Assembly (NCBI GenBank): GCA_963754535.1
Contig: CAVWGG010000010.1
Location: 88,464-152,463, forward strand
DNA from: RPQJ01 sp963754535
Lineage (GTDB): Bacteria > Pseudomonadota > Gammaproteobacteria > Steroidobacterales > Steroidobacteraceae
Direction: 5' to 3'
DNA: 64,000 nt
Positions 56,115 through 64,000 of this stretch are shown here, piece by piece. Both the position numbers and the translations under genes were made by a program. The notes below the pieces were generated by a model. That model ran no database searches. It was not told the DNA's origin and saw only the letters and a list, made by a program, of their open reading frames with translations. Numbering within the stretch: the stretch's first letter is position 1; each line of letters begins with the position of its first letter.

Positions 56115-56186
56115 GGCATTCTCCGGTAGTCACTTTCGTTAAAGGACCATAGAGTACGACACGCCGGCGCGCCAGCGCCACGTCAA

Positions 56187-56215
56187 TTGCCGGTCGCCGG
56201 ACCCTTACCTATACT
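56187..56215 (+). promoter_or_regulatory. Sigma-70-like promoter of the tandem ligase genes
   Basis: TTGCCG (56187-56192), 17 bp, TATACT (56210-56215). The TTG start of the first ligase follows 32 bp after the -10 box. Confidence 0.65.
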
Positions 56216-56246
56216 CGATCGCACACGCACCCCGGGGGCATCGCAC

Positions 56247-57968
56247 TTGCGCACGACTCGCGAAGAACTCGTTCGGGAATATCGGCAGCTCGGCTGGTGG
56301 TCGGACACCCGCATCACCGACCTGTTCGACGCCGCTGCACGCTCCGCGCCCACGCAACTTGCCGTGCTCGATCCACCGAACCGCGACGTGCTCGTCGGCG
56401 GTTCACCGTTGCGTCTCACGTTCCAGGACGTGGCGAACCTTGCCGACGGCTACGCCGTGCGCCTGCAGGAACTCGGCCTGGGTCGTGACGACATCCTGGT
56501 CACGCAACTGCCGAACATCGCGGAGTACCCCGCGCTGTACCTCGCTGCGCTGCGGCTGGGCGTCATCGTCAGTCCGGTGCCGATGCAGTTCAGGCGCCAC
56601 GAACTCGAACAGATCGTCGACCTCACGGGCGCACGCGCGATGCTGACGGTCCGCGCGCTGAAAGGAGCCGATTACGCAGGGAGCGCCGTGGAACTGGGCA
56701 AAGGACGGCCACTCCAGGTCTTGTGCCTCGGTCCGGACGCGCCCAGCGGGCAGCCTCCCGTTCGTCCCGGCGCCACTGACGACCGAATCGCGCGCCGCCC
56801 TCGCCGCACACGTCGACGCGTTGCAGGTCTCCGCCGACGACGTCGCGACGATCTGCTGGACGTCGGGCACGGAGGGCATGCCGAAAGGCGTGCCACGCAC
56901 TCACAACCACTGGATCGCGATCAGCTACGGTCACCTGCGCGGCGCCGGCATCCGCCGGGGCGAACGCCTGCTGAATCCATTTCCCCTGATCAACATGGCG
57001 GCGATCGGCGGTTGCTTCATGAGCTGGCTGCACAGCGCAGGCACGCTCGTGCTGCACCATCCGCTCGACCTCGGCGTCTACCTGCGGCAGATCGCCGAAG
57101 AACGGCCGGACTATGCGATTGCACCGCCTGCCGTTCTCAACATGCTGCTGAAGGACGAGAAGCTGCTCGCGACCGTCGATCTCTCGAGCCTGCGCTGCAT
57201 CGGTTCAGGTTCGGCCCCGCTCGACCCCGAGATGATCCGCGGCTACCAGGAGCGCTTCGGCATCGAGATCGTGAACTCCTTCGGCTCCAACGAAGGCATG
57301 GCGCTGATGAGCAATGCCGAAAATGCCGCGAACCCCGAGCATCGCGCGCGCCTGTTCCCGCGCTACGGACGCGACGAAATCCGCTGGGAATCGCCGCCGC
57401 ACGCGCAGATCCGCACGCGGGTCGTCGAGCCGGAGACGGGCACGGAGATTCTCGAGGCGGGCAAGCCCGGCGAGCTGCAGATCACGGGGCCGACGGTGTT
57501 CGACGGCTATTTCCGCGCGCCGCAGATCACGGCCGAGTCGTTCACCGCGGACGGCTGGTTCCGCACCGGCGACCTGTTCGAGATCACGGGCGACGACCAG
57601 CCGCCGCGGTACTACCGTTTCATCGGCCGGCTCAAGCAGATCATCGTCCGCGGCGGCGTGAAGATCGCACCCGAGGAACTCGACAGCGTGCTGTCGCAGA
57701 TGCCGGACGTGCTCGAGGGCGCCGTCACGGCCTACCGCGACGAGATCATGGGCGAGCGCATCTGCGCGGTCGTCGTGCCGAAGCCCGGCAAGCAGCCGAC
57801 GCTCGATGCGGTGCGTGCCCACTTCGCTGCAGCGGGGCTCGCGCTCTTCAAGCACCCGGAACGCCTGCAGGTGGTCGAGCAACTCCCGCGCAACAGCGTC
57901 GGCAAAGTCGTGCGCGGCGACCTCACTCGCATGCTGCCCCCGACGCCAGCAGAGTCGACGCCGGCTGA
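56247..57968 (+). CDS. AMP-dependent acyl-CoA synthetase/ligase (two frameshifts)
   Basis: About 573 aa after correction. Start TTG 56247 (RTTREELVREYRQLGWWSDT). P-loop ICWTSGTEGMPKGVPRTHNH, motif EIVNSFGSNEGMALMSN, DGWFRTGDLFEITGDDQPP, GRLKQIIVRGGVKIAPEELD and catalytic Lys in RNSVGKVVRGDL. The frame breaks near 56748. It probably breaks again in the CCCCC at about 57936, after which TGA at 57966-57968 ends the protein. It resembles (2,3-dihydroxybenzoyl)adenylate- or salicylate-type ligases; the true acid is unknown. A second ligase gene follows after 14 bp. Confidence 0.82.
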   Translation: MRTTREELVREYRQLGWWSDTRITDLFDAAARSAPTQLAVLDPPNRDVLVGGSPLRLTFQDVANLADGYAVRLQELGLGRDDILVTQLPNIAEYPALYLAALRLGVIVSPVPMQFRRHELEQIVDLTGARAMLTVRALKGADYAGSAVELGKGRPLQVLCLGPDAPSGQPPVRPGATDDRIARRPRRTRRRVAGLRRRRRDDLLDVGHGGHAERRATHSQPLDRDQLRSPARRRHPPGRTPAESISPDQHGGDRRLLHELAAQRRHARAAPSARPRRLPAADRRRTAGLCDCTACRSQHAAEGREAARDRRSLEPALHRFRFGPARPRDDPRLPGALRHRDRELLRLQRRHGADEQCRKCREPRASRAPVPALRTRRNPLGIAAARADPHAGRRAGDGHGDSRGGQARRAADHGADGVRRLFPRAADHGRVVHRGRLVPHRRPVRDHGRRPAAAVLPFHRPAQADHRPRRREDRTRGTRQRAVADAGRARGRRHGLPRRDHGRAHLRGRRAEARQAADARCGACPLRCSGARALQAPGTPAGGRATPAQQRRQSRARRPHSHAAPDASRVDAG

Positions 57969-57982
57969 GCTGCGTCGTTACC

Positions 57983-59474
57983 ATGCCCAGGGATTTCACG
58001 CCCACCGCGCCGAAGGTCACGCTGCCGATCGGACAGCTGCTCGGGTCCAGGCCGCGCGCGATCCGCATCGCCCCGCGCTCACCTGCGACGACCTGACGCT
58101 GACGCGCGCCGAGCTTACTGCACGAGTGCATCGTCGGGCCCGTGCGCTGCAGGCCGCCGGCGTCGAGGAAGGTGATTTCGTCGCCATCGCGCTGCCGAAC
58201 GGCACCGCGTTCCTGGAAGTGGCCTTCGCGTGCTGGACCCTGGGCGCCACGCCCGCGCCGGTGTCGCATCGTCTGCCACCGCTCGAACTGCAGGCGTTGC
58301 TCGAGGTGCTGCAGCCCCGGCTCGTGGTCGGCGGCGAGGCGGCTCGCGCGTCTGGCGTACCGATCGTCACCGAGCAGTCGCTGTACGATCCTGCCCTGTC
58401 CGCAGATCCGCTGCCCGAGCGCATCGCGAAGCACGTCAAGGCGATCGCGAGCGGCGGCAGCACCGGCCGACCGAAGGTCATCGTCGACCACGCGCGGTCG
58501 GTGCTCGATCCCGACGTGCTGTCGCTCGGGATGCGGACCGGCGACACGGTCGTCATTCCAGGGCCCGATGTATCACTCGGCACCGTTCGGGCTCGCCTAC
58601 CAGGCGCTGTGCTGGGGCTGTCACGTCGTGATCACGCCGCGCTTCGATGCCGCCGGCACCCTGCGGATGATCGAGCGGCATCGCGGCCAGTGGCTGTACC
58701 AGGTGCCGACGATGATGCATCGCATCTGGCGACTCGACCCCGCGGAGCGAGCGAGCTTCGACGTCTCGTCGCTCGAGGTCGTGTGCCACATCGCAGCCGC
58801 ATGCCCGGTGTGGCTCAAGGAAAAATGGATCGAGTGGCTGGGACCCGACGCGCATCTGGGAAGTGTATTCAGGCACCGAGGCCATCGCCGCGACGATGAT
58901 CGGCGGCCGCGAGTGGCTCGAGCACAAAGGCTCCGTGGGCCGCCTGATGCCCGGAGCCAGCGTGCGGATCCTCGACGAAGCCGGCAACGACGTGGCGCCC
59001 GGTGAAGTCGGCGAGATCTATTTCCTGCCGGCCGGCGGCAGAGGCGCGACGTACCACTACCTCGGCGCCGAGCCTCGCGCTCGCGGTGACTGGGAAACGT
59101 TCGGCGACCTCGGTCGCATCGACGCCGATGGCTACCTCTACCTGGCGGACCGCCGCACCGACCTGATCATCTCCGGCGGTGCCAACATCTATCCGGCCGA
59201 AGTCGAGGCCGCCATCGACTCGCACCCGGCCGTGCTGGCGAGCGTCGTGGTCGGCTTGCCGGACCACGATCTCGGACAACGTGTGCACGCCATCCTCGAG
59301 GTGCGCGACGGCGCCGCTGCGCTCGACCTCGAGGCCCTGAAGCAGTTCCTGTCGGAGCGACTCGTTTCCTACAAATTGCCGCGCAGTTTCGAGACGACCA
59401 CCGAACGACTGCGCGACGACTCCGGCAAGGTTCGGCGCGGCGCGCTGCGCGAGGCGCGAGTCGGAAGCGCCTGA
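57983..59474 (+). CDS. AMP-dependent acyl-CoA synthetase, bile-acid/long-chain CoA-ligase-like (three frameshifts)
   Basis: About 497 aa after correction. Start MPRDFTPTAPKVTLPIGQLL; P-loop AIASGGSTGRPKVIVDHARS; PMYHSAPFGLAYQALCWG; EVYSGTEAIAATMIGGREWL; FGDLGRIDADGYLYLADRRT; catalytic Lys in RDDSGKVRRGAL. Breaks are at about 58071 (CCCC), 58564 (GGGCCC) and 58850. The P-loop variant GGSTGRPKVI and the MYHSAPF block are shared with bile-acid and steroid-side-chain CoA ligases (recollection). It is convergent with the MFS gene; the two hairpins at 59483-59659 lie at the junction. Confidence 0.8.
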
Positions 59475-59482
59475 TACTCACG

Positions 59483-59558
59483 GACGCTCGATCCGGGTCT
59501 CCCTGCGACGAGCGGAAAGGCAGACACGCTCGTCGCAGGGAGACCCGGATCAAGCGTC
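59483..59558. repeat. Long palindromic hairpin element H1
   Basis: The arms 59483-59513 and 59528-59558 pair at 30 of 31 positions around a 14-nt loop (GGAAAGGCAGACAC). The stem base contains GATCCGGG/CCCGGATC and the tip GACGAGC/GCTCGTC. It lies between convergent genes and contains the stop codon of the MFS gene (59550-59552). Confidence 0.9.
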
Positions 59559-61028
59559 TGACAGCATCAGGTGCAGCCGACGGGTACAGGCCTTCGATCC
59601 GGGATGCTTTCTGACGAGCGTATCTGCCTTTCCGCTCGTCAGAAGGCATCCCGGATCGAGGGCCCTTGGACCTACGGCACTTGTCAGGCCGCCGACTTCG
59701 GCCTCCTGCGCCGCCAGGAACGGCTTGCGCACCAGGACCAGCGCCAGCACGCCGAGCGGCACGACCAAGGCCGAGAGCACGCCGATCGCGATGCCGATCT
59801 TGGCGGGATCGCGCAGCCAGTAATCGCTGATCAGCGCTACGCCGGTAGGTCCGACCGTGAACGCGATGATGTTGCCCACCAGCAGGTAAAGCGCGATGAC
59901 GCGCGCGCGCACGCGATTCGGCGCCACGACCTGGAACGCGGCCGCGGGCAAGCCCTGCGCCAGACCGAACGCGAACGACATCACGGCAATGACGGCCATC
60001 GCGAGTTCCCCGCTGGACGCGAACGGTGCGGCGATGGCGAATGGCAGCGCCAGCGCCGAACCGGCGATCGCGACCTTGAGCACGGCGTCCTTGTAGCCCC
60101 GCGCGGCGAGGCGATCCACCCACCAGCCGCCCACGAGGATGCCGGACGTGCTGAACACGAGCAGGATGCCCCCGTACACGGCGCCGACGCGCGCGATGCT
60201 CCAGCCGTGCACGCGCATCATGAACGCCGGCGCCCACGACAGGTAGGCCGCGATCGAAACGCCGATCAGCGAGAAGCCCATGGCCAGCAGCCAGAAGACG
60301 AGGCCACGCTCCTTCATGAACACGCGGAACGAAGCCGGGTTGCCAGCGGCAGCCTTGGCCTTTTCGTGACGGATGGGCTCACGTATCGGCAGCATCAGCA
60401 GCGCGAGCAACGGTCCCGGCAGGCTGACGATCAGGAAAGCGAGTTGCCACGTCTTCAATTCGCCGACCACCGGCAGCACGACGGGCGGCGCGGAGTTGGC
60501 CCAGTGCACGACGGCCCCGCCGATGATCAGCGCAAGACCGACGCCGAGGATCGCACCGACGGCGTACACCGTCAGCGGCCGGGCGCGCTTCTCCGGCGGA
60601 AAGCTGTCGGCGATCATCGAGTACGCCGCCGGCGACAGGCCCGCCTCGCCCACTCCGACGCCGATGCGCGCGAGGAAGAGCGTCAGGAAACTGCTGGCAA
60701 GGCCGCAGGCCGCGGTCATCACGCTCCAGAACGTCATGCTTACCGCGATCAGGTTGCGGCGCGAGCCGCGGTCCGCGAGCCACGCGAACGGGATTCCCAT
60801 GACCGTGTAGAAAAAAGTGAACGCCAGGCCGCTCAGCAGGCTGAACTGGGTGTCGGTGATCGCGAGGTCGCGCTTCACCGGCTCGACCAGCAGCGTCAGG
60901 ATCTGCCGGTCGACGAAGGCGACAGCGTAAGCGGCGACGAGCAGCATGACCATGGCCCAGGCGCGTGCAGGCGCGGGCCACGCTTCGGCGGCTGGACTCG
61001 AATCAATCGCGGGCTGGTTGCGTTCCAT
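59550..61028 (-). CDS. MFS transporter (spinster/AmpG-like) with C-terminus encoded by palindromic DNA
   Basis: 492 aa with about twelve membrane spans. VAFVDRQILTLLVEPVKRDL at the start is typical of sphingosine-spinster-like MFS proteins in degraders. Also GIPFAWLADRGSRRNLIAVS, the family A-motif region, and VGVGEAGLSPAAYSMIADSF. The normal end would be near FLAAQEAE. The last 35-40 residues (LDPGCLLTSGKADTLVRKHP and on) translate hairpin H2, and the stop is in hairpin H1. ATG 61028 begins MERNQPAIDSSPAAEAW. It is the last gene of the unit coming from the acyl-CoA dehydrogenase. Confidence 0.85.
   Translation of the reverse strand: MERNQPAIDSSPAAEAWPAPARAWAMVMLLVAAYAVAFVDRQILTLLVEPVKRDLAITDTQFSLLSGLAFTFFYTVMGIPFAWLADRGSRRNLIAVSMTFWSVMTAACGLASSFLTLFLARIGVGVGEAGLSPAAYSMIADSFPPEKRARPLTVYAVGAILGVGLALIIGGAVVHWANSAPPVVLPVVGELKTWQLAFLIVSLPGPLLALLMLPIREPIRHEKAKAAAGNPASFRVFMKERGLVFWLLAMGFSLIGVSIAAYLSWAPAFMMRVHGWSIARVGAVYGGILLVFSTSGILVGGWWVDRLAARGYKDAVLKVAIAGSALALPFAIAAPFASSGELAMAVIAVMSFAFGLAQGLPAAAFQVVAPNRVRARVIALYLLVGNIIAFTVGPTGVALISDYWLRDPAKIGIAIGVLSALVVPLGVLALVLVRKPFLAAQEAEVGGLTSAVGPRALDPGCLLTSGKADTLVRKHPGSKACTRRLHLMLSDA
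59594..59659. repeat. Long palindromic hairpin element H2
   Basis: The arms 59594-59619 and 59634-59659 pair at 26 positions with one G-T pair, around the loop GTATCTGCCTTTCC, which is the reverse complement of the H1 loop with one change. It has the same base and tip motifs as H1 but a different middle stem, which still pairs. It lies inside the 3' end of the MFS gene. Confidence 0.9.
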
Positions 61029-61093
61029 GAGGCTCCCCCTGCGTTTCGAGCCCGGCGGCGCGATTTACGTCGACCGTCATTTTGGCTGGCGGC

Positions 61094-62013
61094 TCACTTG
61101 AGGCTCACGCCAGCGGCAGCCGCCGCCAGCTTCACGAACCGCATGCCGGGACCGCCGGGTTCCTCGCAATGCATGGCGGTGGAGAGATCGCAGATCTCGG
61201 CAAAGCGCGCCGCAATCGCTTCCGGGGTGCGCTCGCCTTCGGGCAGGAAGACACCCGCCGTCTCCTGGATGACGACACGTGCATAGCCACCCGCGCACGC
61301 ACTCAGGATCGTGCGGCGCGGCGCGTCGTCGCTGACGAGAAACAGCGCCGCCGGCGTGACCGACTCAGGCGTCAGCAAGGCCAGCACGGGTTCGGGCATC
61401 AGCCCCTCCGTCATGCGCGTTGCCGCCGATGGACACAGCGCGTTCACGCGGATGTCGTTCTTGGCGCCCTCGATCTGCAGTACGTTCATCAGGCCGATCA
61501 GGCCGGTCTTCGCCGCACCGTAATTGGCCTGGCCGAAATTGCCGTAGAGCCCGACGTGGACGTCGTCATCAGGATGCGACCGAAGTTGGCCGCCTTCATG
61601 TGCGGCCACACGGCCTGGCTGCAGATCACGGAACCGAGCAGGTGCACGTCGATGACGGTGCGGAAGTCCTGCAGGCTCGATTTCGGGAAACTGGCGTCGC
61701 GCAGGATGCCCGCATTGTTGATCAGGATGTCGATGCGGCCCCATTGCGCCAGCGTGGCCTCGACCATGTGCGCGACCTGCTCCGCATTGGTCACGCTCGC
61801 CCCGTGCGAGATCGCGTCACCACCGGCCTGGCGGATTTCCTCTGCCACCCGCTCGGCCGGTGCGGACGAGCCGCCCGTGCCGTGGACGTCGCCGCCGAAA
61901 TCATTGACCACGACTTTCGCACCGCGCGCCGCGAGTTCACGCGCATGCGACCGCCCGAGTCCCGCCGCTGCCCCCGTCACGATGGCCACGCGCCCGTCGA
62001 ATCGAATGCTCAT
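61094..62013 (-). CDS. SDR-family oxidoreductase of the MFE-2 (3-hydroxyacyl-CoA dehydrogenase) type (frameshifted)
   Basis: About 306 aa. VAIVTGAAAGLGRSHARELA, the NDFGGDVHGTGGSSAPAERV block specific to peroxisomal MFE-2/17-beta-HSD4-type domains, ILINNAGILRDASFPK and Tyr-x3-Lys in NYGAAKTGLIGLMNVL. One missing base near 61558 separates TTS from HVGLYGNFGQ. It probably oxidises a 3-hydroxyacyl-CoA. The MaoC gene stands 10 bp upstream, giving adjacent hydratase and dehydrogenase. Confidence 0.83.
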
Positions 62014-62022
62014 GCCCGTCTC

Positions 62023-62476
62023 CTAACTCACGAACTGCAGCCCGAGCCACTCGGCGACGATCGCCGGCTTGGGCTGGCCTTCCACTTCCACCGCCACCGC
62101 CGTCGTCGTGAGCCACTGTCCCGGCGCACGCTCGACGATGTCCTTGAGCACGAAGCGGCCGCGGATGCGGCTGCCCGACCGCACGGGATTGGTCATCCGC
62201 ACCTTGTCGAACCCGTAGTTCATGCCCATCTTCGCCCCCTGCAATTGCAGGTCGGCCGAAGCCGACAGCTTGGCGAGCATGGAGAGTACGAGGAACCCAT
62301 GCGCGATGGTGCCGCCGAACGGCGCCTTCTGCCGCGGCCTCGCGGTCGACGTGAATCCACTGGTGGTCGTCAGTGAGGTCGGCGAAGCGGTCGATCATGT
62401 CCTGGTCGATCAGGCACCAGTTCGACACGCCGATCTCCTGACCGATGCGGGCTTTGAGGCTTTCCGGTGTGTTCAT
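62023..62476 (-). CDS. MaoC-like (R)-enoyl-CoA hydratase (frameshifted)
   Basis: About 151 aa. LIDQDMIDRFADLTDDHQWI and HVDREAAA contain the hydratase Asp/His motif. After one extra base near 62325 the protein continues APFGGTIAHGFLVLSMLAKL and FDKVRMTNPVRSGSRIRGRF. It hydrates enoyl-CoA during beta-oxidation of a side chain. ATG 62474-62476 overlaps the hydrolase stop (ATGA). Confidence 0.85.
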
Positions 62477-63474
62477 GCGGGTACGCTCGGCTTGGACGAA
62501 GTGAAAGAGGGCTCGTGGGTTGCCGCGGGTTGCCAGGCTTCGAGCAGCGATCGCAGCGCAGCGATGAACGCGAGCGGTTGGTCCACCATGATGTGATGAC
62601 CGGCGTCGGGAATCACGACCCAGGGCGCAGCGGGCGGTGTATGCCGGCGGATCAGGTCGAGTCGCATGCTCGTCATCAACTTCGAGCGGTCGCCGAACAG
62701 GAGCGCCATGCGGCACGTCACCGGCGCCAGCAACTCGGCGTTGGGTGTCGTGCAGGATCTTGGCGCGCAAGTCGGGATCGAACCGCCACGACCAGCCATC
62801 GCCGCCGTGCGCGGCAGGCGTAAGTCCAAGTGAAATCCGCGCGAGGAAATCCACGATGTAAGGATGGTCGCAGGTCTGCGCAGGCTCGAAACGGAACCGC
62901 GCGACTGCCTGCTCGAGCGTCGGGTAGACACGGTGCCGGTGCCCGCGTTCGGGAACGTTGTCGTATTCGACGTCGTGATCCCCGGCCGCCAGCGCGCCGT
63001 CGACGAGCACGATCCCCCCGAGCTTCGCGCCGATCGTGCGCGCGACGATGCGGGCCGCAAAGCTGCCGAACGAATGTCCGACCAGGATCGGCGGAACGTC
63101 CGACCCGAACAGGCCGGTCGCCTGGGCGACTGCAATTGCCTCGCGTGCGTGCTGCTCGAGCGAGTAGATGTCGCGCCAACCCGAACGACCCATGCCCGAC
63201 AGCGAGAAGGCCACGACACGCCGGCCCTGCGCGAGCATCGGGCGCGAGATAAGCTCCACCAGTCTGCGTGCGCCGTCATTCCGTGCAGCAGCAGGAGCCC
63301 GGGCTTGCCACGTTCACCCCAGCTTAGCACCTCGATTTCGGCGCCCTCGACCTCGATATGGGTTCGCTCCGGCGCCTGCGCGAGCGCAGCGTCGAACCAC
63401 GCCGGCGCAACGGGCCGGCGCTCGACGGCCGGGGCGTCAGGCCGCAGCGTCACACTGCTCGATTCGCGCGGCAT
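62473..63474 (-). CDS. Alpha/beta hydrolase (two frameshifts)
   Basis: About 334 aa. LSWGERGKPGLLLLHGMTAH gives the oxyanion region, ILVGHSFGSFAARIVA the nucleophile Ser, LVDGALAAGDHD a following loop, and VIPDAGHHIMVDQPLAF the catalytic His. Breaks are near 63255 and 62745. The substrate is unknown; thioester or ester hydrolysis in a beta-oxidation setting is likely. The gene starts inside the end of the acyl-CoA dehydrogenase gene and is coupled to MaoC. Confidence 0.78.
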   Translation of the reverse strand: MPRESSSVTLRPDAPAVERRPVAPAWFDAALAQAPERTHIEVEGAEIEVLSWGERGKPGLLLLHGMTAHADWWSLSRARCSRRAGVSWPSRCRAWVVRVGATSTRSSSTHARQLQSPRRPACSGRTFRRSWSDIRSAALRPASSRARSARSSGGSCSSTARWRPGITTSNTTTFPNAGTGTVSTRRSSRQSRGSVSSLRRPATILTSWISSRGFHLDLRLPRTAAMAGRGGSIPTCAPRSCTTPNAELLAPVTCRMALLFGDRSKLMTSMRLDLIRRHTPPAAPWVVIPDAGHHIMVDQPLAFIAALRSLLEAWQPAATHEPSFTSSKPSVPA

Positions 63475-64000
63475 GATGATCGACGGATCCCAGCTCGGAC
63501 TCGATCATCGTTGCCCGCTTGAAGTAATGACTCACGGCGAGTTCGTCGGTCATGCCCATGCCGCCGTGCAGCTGGATGGCTGACTGGCCAACGAACTTCG
63601 CAGCCTTGCCGACCTGCACCTTGGCAGCCGACACCGCGCGTTTGCGCTCGGGCACCGGGCGGTCGAGCTTGAGCGTGGCCATGTACGTCATCGAGATGGA
63701 CTGCTCGAGCGTCATGTACATGTCGACCATGCGGTGCTGCAGGACCTGGTTCGCGGCGATGGGCGCGTCAAATTGCTTGCGCTGCTTGGTGTAATCAACC
63801 GTGTCGGCCAGCAGGCGGCGCATGACGCCGACGCCTTCCGCACAGAGCGCCACCACGCCTTCGTCCACCGCCGCTTCGAGCAGGTCGAAGCCCCGCCCTG
63901 CCGGGCCGAGCAATTCCGCGGAAACGCCTTCGAACTTCAAGTCCGCGGCGCGCGAGCCATCGACCGTCGGGTACTCACGCGACGACAGGCCCGGCGCGCC
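63437..64000 (-). CDS. Acyl-CoA dehydrogenase, C-terminal part (runs off the window)
   Basis: 188 C-terminal residues. FEGVSAELLGPAGRGFDLLE, VDYTKQRKQFDAPIAANQVL and the final IQLHGGMGMTDELAVSHYFK are canonical for the helical C-terminal domain of FAD-dependent acyl-CoA dehydrogenases. It desaturates an acyl-CoA. With the hydratase, SDR and hydrolase behind it, it forms a side-chain beta-oxidation-like unit. The N-terminus lies beyond the right edge of the window. Confidence 0.9.
   Translation of the reverse strand, partial: GAPGLSSREYPTVDGSRAADLKFEGVSAELLGPAGRGFDLLEAAVDEGVVALCAEGVGVMRRLLADTVDYTKQRKQFDAPIAANQVLQHRMVDMYMTLEQSISMTYMATLKLDRPVPERKRAVSAAKVQVGKAAKFVGQSAIQLHGGMGMTDELAVSHYFKRATMIESELGSVDHHAARIEQCDAAA

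Noticed and set aside
59483..59659. Ordinary bidirectional terminator or integron attC site
   Set aside because: There are no U-tracts on either strand, the stems are too long, no integrase is present and the R/L box core of attC is missing.

Overview
The window looks like a piece of a GC-rich gammaproteobacterial chromosome. Two gene blocks keep the order known from E. coli: dnaQ / rnhA / yafS-like / gloB / mltD, and tig-clpP-clpX-lon-hupB-ppiD. The second half is rich in acyl-CoA ligases, SDRs, SnoaL-like proteins, TonB receptors and steroid-5-alpha-reductase-like proteins. That mix suggests an environmental degrader of lipids, terpenoids or aromatics (Steroidobacter/Nevskiales-like; inference, no marker gene settles the taxon).

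Left part (1-17 kb): nhaB (partial) and dnaQ; a wbpE-like sugar aminotransferase; rnhA; a YafS-like methyltransferase; gloB; the LysM transglycosylase mltD; fabI; a four-helix-bundle (23S IVP/Avd-family) gene; ppiD; tRNA-Asp, tRNA-Val, hupB, lon, clpX, clpP, tig and tRNA-Leu. Its striking property is a family of telomere-like heptamer repeats (GGGGTTA/GGGGATA) arranged as inverted pairs joined at an AGTCGGA...TCCGACT boundary. Five such pairs plus one lone arm lie between these housekeeping genes and none lies to the right of 16.9 kb. One pair encloses the four-helix-bundle gene, two pairs bracket the wbpE insertion, and two pairs bracket tRNA-Leu.

Middle part (17-34 kb): a YdjM-like membrane protein; a translationally coupled unit of TonB receptor, TPR-sulfotransferase, beta-lactamase-fold hydrolase and MFS transporter; a nitrilase; a MocR-type regulator with an extra C-terminal domain; PaaN-like aldehyde dehydrogenase, lipocalin-like protein and nitronate monooxygenase; a carotenoid oxygenase; and an SDR. 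Paired 23-bp-spaced direct repeats in front of the nitrilase and the TonB gene look like operators for the neighbouring MocR regulator.

Right part (34-64 kb): a double-HxlR regulator, two DUF1295 proteins, a hotdog thioesterase, several SDRs, and a four-gene acylglycerol/wax-ester unit (HAD-PlsC, PlsB2-like GPAT, WS/DGAT, alpha/beta hydrolase) with the same gene content as M. tuberculosis Rv2482c-Rv2485c. Then come SnoaL proteins, four acyl-CoA ligases, a molybdopterin oxidoreductase, a second TonB receptor, and a beta-oxidation-like unit (acyl-CoA dehydrogenase, hydrolase, MaoC, SDR, MFS). At least 25 single-base frameshifts fall in this part, nearly all in short homopolymers with conserved domains on both sides. 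Indel errors in a draft assembly are the simplest explanation, although large genes between them are intact. A pair of long covarying hairpins at 59.5 kb is read into the C-terminus of an MFS transporter.

No stretch longer than about 300 bases lacks a gene or a repeat element.
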